A stretch of DNA of 5,761 nt, taken from a bacterium. GTDB lineage: Bacteria > Patescibacteriota > Patescibacteriia > Patescibacteriales > JAKAJF01. The position numbers and the translations under genes are program-made. How positions within the stretch are numbered: position 1 is the first letter of the stretch; each line of letters begins with the position of its first letter. Shown here piece by piece: positions 1 to 4,417 of the stretch. The stretch spans positions 1-5,761 of the forward strand of contig JAKAJF010000060.1 of assembly GCA_021813875.1 (NCBI GenBank), written 5' to 3'. Under the pieces are notes generated by a model. The model was not told the DNA's origin. It did no database searches and saw only the letters and a list, made by a program, of their open reading frames with translations.

Positions 1-359
1 GGCTTCAAGGTGGTCAGGACCGGCTCTTCGGTGAAAGACATATGGACGAGCTTGTTCACAAACACTTGCTCGATCCCGTCCCCATAATAGCGGTAGCCGA
101 CCTTGGCCGCTTCCACCTCGATGCCTTTCTTGCGGCAGGCGACGAGGATGGAATTCTGCTCCGGGTCGACGACTCCGTTATGGTACATGACTTCAAGAAA
201 CTCACCCGCCGGCATGGCCGGGACGATCCGCTCGATGAGCGGATCATGGAAGAGGCCATATAAGATTTCGGGGTTGAAACCTTCCGCAGTTTCCAGATTG
301 AAGATCTTGAAGATCTTCTCTCCGCCTTCTTTCGATCCAACAATGACCCTTGTTATCAT
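1..359 (-). CDS. purL: Phosphoribosylformylglycinamidine synthase, N-terminal part (PurS-fused PurL), 3' end outside window
   Basis: FGAM synthase converts FGAR, glutamine and ATP to FGAM, the fourth step of purine synthesis, in the cytosol. Only the first 119 codons are present; the frame stays open to the window edge. They resemble the PurS-like region at the front of fused PurL proteins. A segment at residues 15-45 contains LFHDPLIERIV, similar to the LFxDPxIQ motif of that region. Residues 52-92 (EFLEVMYHNGVVDPEQ, then a helix, then VEAAKVGYRYYG) match the second half, which usually reads like EVGFRPGVTDxxGR followed by VxxxRxYY. The catalytic PurL domains would lie beyond the left edge. 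The ATG overlaps the purN stop in the sequence ATGA, which fixes the start and implies translational coupling. The first PurS-like unit looks shorter than usual. The call rests on this region plus the purN neighbour; a stand-alone PurS-like protein is the main alternative. Confidence 0.75.
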   Translation of the reverse strand, partial: MITRVIVGSKEGGEKIFKIFNLETAEGFNPEILYGLFHDPLIERIVPAMPAGEFLEVMYHNGVVDPEQNSILVACRKKGIEVEAAKVGYRYYGDGIEQVFVNKLVHMSFTEEPVLTTLK

Positions 360-1030
360 TTTACCTCCTCGATTCCGAGCATCCTGTAAGGGTTAGAGTG
401 CATGCACCTGACCCGGCCTTCCCGCAGATAGATGAGGCCGTGGGCGACCAGGTTCAAGACATAAGCTTGCCAGGCCCGTTCTTTCTCGTTGACCCGGGCC
501 GCCAGCGTCTCTGGCGTATCGTTCTCGCGGATCGAGACCGGCAGCCGGAGGATGATCGGTCCGCGGTCATACTCCTCCGTGACGAAGTGCATGGTCACGG
601 CCGATTGCTTCAGCCAGCCCTCCTGATAAGCCCTGACGACCGCCTCGTGGACATGATGGCCATACATGCCGGGTCCGCCGAATTCCGGCAGAGGTCCGGG
701 ATGGATGTTGATGGTCCGCGCCGGGTCGAGACCGCGGACCGGCTTCAGCCAGCCCGACAGCATCACGTAGTCGGCCCGAAATAACTTCTCCACTAAATTC
801 CGGTAGTCTTCGGCCGCGAACGGCCCCGGCCAATGGATGAATTTCACCCCCAGCCTTTTAGCTCTCTCATAAACCCCGCCTCGGGCGTGGTTCGAGACCG
901 CGCCGACGATTTCGGCCTTCAAAACGGCCGGTTCGGTACGGGAAAATTCGACCAATTCCTCAAAACCGGAGCCGCCGCCTTCGGCGCTCCCTGAAGCGAA
1001 GACCAAGATTCTCGGCGATCCTTTCTTCAT
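356..1030 (-). CDS. purN: Phosphoribosylglycinamide formyltransferase (GAR transformylase)
   Basis: The enzyme transfers the formyl group of 10-formyltetrahydrofolate to GAR, giving FGAR, the third step of purine synthesis. The protein has 224 residues, close to the usual 190-220. A Rossmann-like N-terminal strand (RILVFASGS, residues 7-15) is followed by a glycine-rich loop. The active-site signature INIHPGPLP (107-115) supplies the catalytic Asn108 and His110. MHFVTEEYDRGPII (147-160) supplies the catalytic Asp155. The segment GMYGHHVHEAV (121-131) fits the family's substrate region. I chose the ATG at 1030 because AAAGGATAAAGGA lies just upstream and homology begins here. A TTG at 1069 would add 13 polar residues with no conserved character and a poorly spaced ribosome site. 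The stop overlaps the purL start by four bases. The substrate loop between SG and F (about residues 13-23) is longer than in E. coli PurN. Confidence 0.93.
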   Translation of the reverse strand: MKKGSPRILVFASGSAEGGGSGFEELVEFSRTEPAVLKAEIVGAVSNHARGGVYERAKRLGVKFIHWPGPFAAEDYRNLVEKLFRADYVMLSGWLKPVRGLDPARTINIHPGPLPEFGGPGMYGHHVHEAVVRAYQEGWLKQSAVTMHFVTEEYDRGPIILRLPVSIRENDTPETLAARVNEKERAWQAYVLNLVAHGLIYLREGRVRCMHSNPYRMLGIEEVK

Positions 1031-1043
1031 TCCTTTATCCTTT
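1031..1043 (-). promoter_or_regulatory. Ribosome binding site deciding the purN start
   Basis: On the minus strand AAAGGATAAAGGA directly precedes the ATG at 1030. The first AAGGA ends seven bases before the start codon, which is good spacing; the second copy abuts the ATG. This supports starting at 1030 and not at the upstream in-frame TTG at 1069. Confidence 0.6.
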
Positions 1044-1095
1044 CTTTTTGAGTGGTTGTAAAAGGGCAAAATAAAAAGCCAACCCTCCTTATGAT

Positions 1096-1114
1096 AAGCC
1101 GATAGGGCCGACTT
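1096..1114 (-). other. Small hairpin in the purN leader
   Basis: The minus-strand RNA AAGUCGG-CCCUA-UCGGCUU can form a seven-pair stem, including two G-U wobbles, with a five-base loop. It lies in the predicted purN leader, just before an AAGGAGG sequence at 1084-1090 that has no well-spaced start codon. It is not followed by a T tract, so it is not a terminator. I recognise no known riboswitch here. Confidence 0.3.
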
Positions 1115-1125
1115 TTGGTGCTTTT

Positions 1126-1154
1126 AAATTAGCCTGTCCGGGCCTAAAAGTCAA
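1126..1154 (-). promoter_or_regulatory. Candidate sigma-70-type promoter for purN-purL
   Basis: Read on the minus strand, TTGACT (1154-1149, five of six matches to the -35 consensus) is separated by exactly 17 bases from TAATTT (1131-1126, a weaker -10 with three of six matches). Transcription would begin near 1119, giving a leader of roughly 90 bases before purN. Position and spacing fit a housekeeping promoter, but this rests on motif reading only. Confidence 0.45.
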
Positions 1155-1162
1155 TTCCTTAA

Positions 1163-1190
1163 TTTGGATTTAATCCCGAAGCGAGATAAT
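1163..1190 (+). promoter_or_regulatory. Weak candidate promoter for the 126-residue protein gene
   Basis: GATAAT (1185-1190) matches five of six bases of the -10 consensus. Upstream, TTTGGA (1163-1168) stands 16 bases away as a poor -35 box. An A-rich run follows at 1191-1204. Transcription would begin near 1197, about 39 bases before the gene. The site is divergent from the purN promoter and only about 10 bases from it. Confidence 0.3.
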
Positions 1191-1225
1191 GAAAAAAATT
1201 AAAATTTGAAGCTGCTCATTTTAAA

Positions 1226-1231
1226 AAGGAG
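1226..1231 (+). promoter_or_regulatory. Ribosome binding site for the 126-residue protein
   Basis: AAGGAG lies four bases before the ATG at 1236. It selects this start over the in-frame TTG at 1206. Confidence 0.6.
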
Positions 1232-1235
1232 AAGA

Positions 1236-1616
1236 ATGGCGATCCGATACATCAAGGAACAGTTGGAAGAATATCTGGCCCGCGGCACGGTCACGGGCAG
1301 GATTCTTCTGTCGATCCGGAACAAGCTCGAGGGAGGGACGCTCATCAAGGAAGGCGAATACTACCGCTGGGACGATGACCGGGGCCTGACCATCCTTTTT
1401 CATTTTGATTCGGTGTCGCCAGATGAAAAAAATATCCGGGGCAAATTGAAAAATTTTTTACTCAAAAGGACCATCGATACTTCCCTCCGGCTGGCCCTGG
1501 ACGACTATCTTCATGGCGGCAAATTTTCCTTGAAAGATGAAAAATATATCTTCTTCGATCCGGATAGAAGGATTATTATTTTCTTTCCGCTCTCGGCCGT
1601 CATCGCCGTCACTTAA
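1236..1616 (+). CDS. Hypothetical protein of 126 residues with an internal duplication
   Basis: I do not recognise this family. The ATG at 1236 has AAGGAG at 1226-1231, four bases upstream; a TTG at 1206 in the same frame has no ribosome site and would add ten mostly basic residues. There is no signal peptide, clear membrane helix or cysteine, so a soluble cytoplasmic protein is likely. The chain appears to be two related units offset by 61 residues, about 8-57 and 69-118. Each has a helix (QLEEYL and KLKNFL), a second helix ending in LxGG (31-34 and 92-95), then a strand-turn-strand with YxxxD(x)DR-like residues and a hydrophobic strand (LTILFHF and RIIIFFP). The gene stands alone: purN diverges from it, the exported-protein gene converges on it, and its own terminator follows directly. 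Coding status rests on the start site, the duplicated pattern and the terminator. Confidence 0.7.
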   Translation: MAIRYIKEQLEEYLARGTVTGRILLSIRNKLEGGTLIKEGEYYRWDDDRGLTILFHFDSVSPDEKNIRGKLKNFLLKRTIDTSLRLALDDYLHGGKFSLKDEKYIFFDPDRRIIIFFPLSAVIAVT

Positions 1617-1637
1617 AGGCTCTCAAGAGTCTTTTTT
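1615..1637 (+). terminator. Rho-independent terminator of the 126-residue protein gene
   Basis: GGCTC (1618-1622), loop TCAA and GAGTC (1627-1631) form a five-pair stem with one G-T wobble, extendable by three A-T pairs. Six T residues (1632-1637) follow at once. It begins at the stop codon of the plus-strand gene. Confidence 0.65.
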
Positions 1638-1640
1638 AAT

Positions 1641-1668
1641 AAAAAAGCTTTAGTTCTTTCTAAAGCTT
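1641..1668 (-). terminator. Rho-independent terminator of the exported-protein gene
   Basis: On the minus strand a perfect nine-pair stem, AAGCTTTAG and CTAAAGCTT with a six-base loop, is followed by T residues (A on the plus strand at 1641-1646). The stem starts at the last base of the TGA stop codon of the minus-strand gene. With the plus-strand terminator it forms a compact two-way transcription barrier. Confidence 0.7.
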
Positions 1669-2075
1669 CAAGGGTTCGCCTCGCTTAAGGCGCACATGTA
1701 ACCTTTTTTATAATTTTTAAAATGAAATTTCAGATCTCCCTTCTTTCCACCTTTAGAAGCCTCAATGCGCACCGAGCCGTCCTCTTCCAGGCCGGGCAGA
1801 TAAAGGAAGACTGAAAATGAACCGTCTTCATTCCGGGTGATAAGAGCTTTCCCGGGCAGGTCCTGAGGAAATTCCGCCCGCTCGAGCTGCCGGCCGGCGG
1901 AATCATAGACCGCCACCGCCAATTTTTCCGGCGCAGGTTCGAATTTCAGCCTGACCTCTTCGATCTTGCTGTTCCTGAGCATCTTGAGGCTGGCGTCCAC
2001 GAGCTTGGGCCCGCTCGGGGAAGCGAAGGCCGGTGAAACAAAAAGCAAAGCCAGAAGCAAAAACGATGTTTTCAT
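1668..2075 (-). CDS. Hypothetical exported protein with N-terminal signal peptide
   Basis: The protein has 135 residues and belongs to no family I recognise. It begins with a classical signal peptide: a lysine at position 2, a hydrophobic core FLLLALLFVSPAF, and a probable signal peptidase I site AFA|S after residue 18. No lipobox cysteine is present, so it is probably secreted or periplasmic and not a lipoprotein. The mature part alternates short hydrophobic and polar stretches (KLAVAVYDSAGRQLE, GSFSVFLYLPG, GSVRIEAS, LKFHFKNY), which suggests a beta-rich fold. One cysteine occurs near the C terminus (residue 128). The ATG at 2075 is preceded by AAAGGGAGAAGG, a good ribosome site. The gene lies 95 bp downstream of recQ on the same strand, so it may be co-transcribed or use its own promoter, and a strong terminator follows. 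No link to RecQ function is evident. Confidence 0.75.
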   Translation of the reverse strand: MKTSFLLLALLFVSPAFASPSGPKLVDASLKMLRNSKIEEVRLKFEPAPEKLAVAVYDSAGRQLERAEFPQDLPGKALITRNEDGSFSVFLYLPGLEEDGSVRIEASKGGKKGDLKFHFKNYKKGYMCALSEANP

Positions 2076-2145
2076 CCTTCTCCCTTTCTTTTGCTAAAGT
2101 TGACAGGAAAAACCTCCTCTCTTGAATGATCAAAAATAATATAAG

Positions 2146-2174
2146 AATTTATCAAAAAATTCCCTTCCGGTCAA
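2146..2174 (-). promoter_or_regulatory. Candidate promoter for the exported-protein gene, overlapping the recQ stop
   Basis: On the minus strand TTGACC (2174-2169, five of six matches to the -35 consensus) is 17 bases from TAAATT (2151-2146, four of six for the -10). The -35 box includes the recQ TGA stop codon. Transcription would begin near 2139, with a leader of about 64 bases. I see no good terminator after recQ, so read-through is also possible. Confidence 0.4.
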
Positions 2175-4315
2175 GAGCGCCTGCGGGCGGCCAAGACCAG
2201 CTTGATATCTTCCCAACTCGCTTCTTCTCCCAGCCGCTCCTTGATCGGCGCCAACTTGTCGGAGCCGGCCTGGGCGACCGCATCCAATATCGACTTCTGC
2301 TTCTTCTTTCCGACCAACCTGTCTATGTCGACGGGTAATTTTTTTTCGAGCAAGAAACAAAGATGTTCCACGATGGTCGCCGTCTTCAAATCCCGGCTTT
2401 TGGCGATCTCTCTGATGTCCAAACCTTTATTATAGAGATCAAAGGTCTCCAGCTGTGTCAGTTTGGTGGGCAATTTGGCTTTTTGCGACTTATCCTCTTC
2501 CGCCTCCAGGATTTCCGGGGCCGCTTCGACGGGCTTCCGCCCGGCCAAAGACCGGCCGGACAAGATCCTCCGCGGGCTTTCTTTTTTGGGAACGGTTATC
2601 TCTCGGCGGACGGGCCCGTTCAGACAATTGTCGCATTTCTTGCAGGCATGCAGGCTATGGTCCCCGAAATAATCCAGGATGAAGGCTTGTCGGCAGCCGA
2701 AGTGATAGACATACTCCTCCATCTTGTCCAATTTGCCATAAGCCTTGCGCGCCTTCTCTTTCAGGGCGGAAAAATCGATCTTCAGCTCTTCCGCCGGCTC
2801 CCGTTTCAGAATGTTGATCTCCGTGCCTTTGAAAGGCGGAACGTATTCGGCCGCGCCTTGCTCGGCCAGCTTTTTGAAGAAGCGCACCAGCGCCTCTTTC
2901 TTCAGCCCGATGATCTCGGCGGTCTCGTCCAGATTGACCTGCCAGCCGCTCCTCAGCTCTTCGCCGAAGCGCGCCTCCAGTCTTTCCAAGAGCTCGATCT
3001 GCTTCTTGGAACGGACGCCCAGGGAAGCTTGGATCTCCGCGAACCCTTTGAGAAGCTTCACAAAAGCGTTGTTGGTCTTCTCTCGGGATCTCGAGACGTA
3101 CCCTTCGTGTTCCAGGATCTTCAAGGCGGTGCCGACCGCCATCTCCGGAATGTCATCGGAGAGCATCTTGGACAGCTCGGCGTAGGTGATCAAGACCGAG
3201 TCGGAGCCGAAATCCTTCAAAATCTCATAAAGCTCGAGAATGGTCTGAGGAGGAGGATTGTCTCCCTTGATAAAAAATTCTTGGAGATACTTGTCGCGCG
3301 GACTATAGAGGATCAGGCAGAAGCTGGGCTTGCCGTCGCGGCCGGCGCGGCCAGCCTCCTGATAGTAGGCCTCGATGGTACCGGGCATGTCGTGGTGGAT
3401 GACAAACCTGATGTCGCGCTTGTCGATACCCATGCCGAAGGCGTTGGTGGCCACGATGACTTTGGCCTTGCCGGACATGAAATTATCCTGCACCCACTTG
3501 CGGTCCTCCGGCTCCATGCCGGCATGATAGACGGCCGCCTCGATCTGGTTCTCTAAGAGCAGGGACAAAAGCTCGTCGGCCCGGGCGCGGGTACCTACAT
3601 AAATGATGCCGCTCGCCTCGGGCATGCTCCGGACGGCGTCCAGGATGATCTGCGCCTTTTTGGCGTTCGAAGCCTGGATGGCCCCGAACTGGAGGTTGGG
3701 ACGGCCGAAACCGGTAACGATAGTGTCAGGATCGATGAGACCCAGCTGTTTGATGATATCTGTTTTGACCTCGGGGGTGGCCGTGGCCGTCAGGGCGATG
3801 ACGGTCGGATGGCCGAGCTTTTCGACCGCTTCCCGGAGCCGCATATAGCTCGGACGGAAATCATGGCCCCATTGGCTGATACAATGGGCTTCATCGATGG
3901 CGAACAGGCTGACTTCGATATTCTTCAGAGCTTCCAAAAATTCCCGATTATAAAAACGCTCGGGAGCGATATAGAGCAGCTTGAATTTCCCCTGTCTTAC
4001 GCCTTCAAGACGGCTCGCGCTTTCGGCGGGAGAGATCGAGGAGTTGACCAAGGTGGCCGGGATGCCGATCCGGTTAAGCGTGTCGACCTGGTCCTTCATC
4101 AGGGCGATCAAGGGCGAGACGACGATGGTCACGCCCGGAAGGATCAAGGCCGGCAGCTGATAACAGAGCGACTTGCCGCCGCCGGTGGGCATGATCACCA
4201 AGGCGTTCCGGCCGGCCAGGATGTCGTCGATGGCCCGCTCTTGGCCGGGCCGGAAGGCTTCGTACCCGAAATGGATCCTTAAGGGCTCCCTCAATTGTTC
4301 TTTGGCCTTGTCCAT
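2171..4315 (-). CDS. recQ: RecQ-family ATP-dependent 3'-5' DNA helicase with C-terminal helix-turn-helix domain
   Basis: RecQ enzymes unwind DNA 3' to 5' in recombination and repair. The 714-residue protein has all helicase motifs: FRPGQ (21-25), Walker A MPTGGGKS (42-49, Lys48), SPLIALMKDQV (67-77), the DEAH box (141-144) with the aromatic-rich loop CISQWGHDFRPSY (145-157), TATATP (176-181), ATNAFGMGIDK (289-299) and QEAGRAGRDG (319-328). The zinc site is Cys541, Cys558, Cys561 and Cys564, spaced as in E. coli RecQ. It lies about 215 residues after motif VI, against about 50 in E. coli. The intervening part (roughly 354-535) looks like one or two winged helices. After a charged linker (570-615), residues 616-711 resemble the helix-turn-helix domain HTH_40 found at the end of some RecQ proteins; no HRDC domain is seen. 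The ATG at 4315 is the only reasonable start: an in-frame stop lies 30 bases upstream. No Shine-Dalgarno sequence precedes it. Confidence 0.95.
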   Translation of the reverse strand: MDKAKEQLREPLRIHFGYEAFRPGQERAIDDILAGRNALVIMPTGGGKSLCYQLPALILPGVTIVVSPLIALMKDQVDTLNRIGIPATLVNSSISPAESASRLEGVRQGKFKLLYIAPERFYNREFLEALKNIEVSLFAIDEAHCISQWGHDFRPSYMRLREAVEKLGHPTVIALTATATPEVKTDIIKQLGLIDPDTIVTGFGRPNLQFGAIQASNAKKAQIILDAVRSMPEASGIIYVGTRARADELLSLLLENQIEAAVYHAGMEPEDRKWVQDNFMSGKAKVIVATNAFGMGIDKRDIRFVIHHDMPGTIEAYYQEAGRAGRDGKPSFCLILYSPRDKYLQEFFIKGDNPPPQTILELYEILKDFGSDSVLITYAELSKMLSDDIPEMAVGTALKILEHEGYVSRSREKTNNAFVKLLKGFAEIQASLGVRSKKQIELLERLEARFGEELRSGWQVNLDETAEIIGLKKEALVRFFKKLAEQGAAEYVPPFKGTEINILKREPAEELKIDFSALKEKARKAYGKLDKMEEYVYHFGCRQAFILDYFGDHSLHACKKCDNCLNGPVRREITVPKKESPRRILSGRSLAGRKPVEAAPEILEAEEDKSQKAKLPTKLTQLETFDLYNKGLDIREIAKSRDLKTATIVEHLCFLLEKKLPVDIDRLVGKKKQKSILDAVAQAGSDKLAPIKERLGEEASWEDIKLVLAARRRS

Positions 4316-4341
4316 GCGAAAAAGAGTTACTAAATAAATAA

Positions 4342-4370
4342 ATCATAGCCGATGGCCGGAGGGAAAGCAA
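4342..4370 (-). promoter_or_regulatory. Candidate recQ promoter
   Basis: On the minus strand TATGAT (4347-4342, five of six for the -10 consensus) follows TTGCTT (4370-4365) with 17 bases between. Transcription would begin near 4335, about 20 bases before the recQ ATG. The short leader is T-rich and lacks a Shine-Dalgarno sequence. Three tandem TAAA units occupy 4331-4342 on the plus strand. Confidence 0.45.
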
Positions 4371-4400
4371 GCTCCTCTAAAACTTTTCTCTTAAAAAAGG

Positions 4401-4406
4401 TATACT
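4401..4406 (+). promoter_or_regulatory. Candidate -10 box of the MgtA-type ATPase gene
   Basis: TATACT matches five of six bases of the -10 consensus. No clear -35 box lies 16-18 bases upstream. Transcription would begin near 4413, only about five bases before the ATG at 4418, so the message would be nearly leaderless. That leaves no room for a long magnesium-sensing leader like that of enteric mgtA. Confidence 0.35.
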
Positions 4407-4417
4407 ACAAGAAAGAT

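Noticed and set aside
299..318. Short tandem repeat of GAAGATCTT
   Set aside because: Only two units inside the purL coding region, where they encode a similar short peptide (IFKIFN). Explained by coding sequence.
350..784. A 144-codon plus-strand open frame opposite purN
   Set aside because: It is antisense to the purN active-site region and has no recognisable product.
1070..1200. Possible purine or other riboswitch in the purN leader
   Set aside because: The leader is short, and I find only one small hairpin and no conserved aptamer core that I recognise.
1903..2133. A minus-strand frame starting with TTG at 2133, ahead of the exported-protein gene
   Set aside because: It overlaps the exported-protein gene in another frame. 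The correct frame gives a textbook signal peptide and has a proper ribosome site.
2363..3556. A 397-codon open frame on the plus strand opposite recQ
   Set aside because: It lies wholly antisense to conserved RecQ helicase motifs. Its translation is rich in low-complexity G, L, D and R residues with no recognisable domain. It is a by-product of GC-rich codon positions in recQ.
4316..4417. Possible magnesium-responsive leader RNA before mgtA
   Set aside because: The intergenic region is only 102 bp and shared with recQ; the likely transcript start is within a few bases of the ATG, leaving no room for a long leader.
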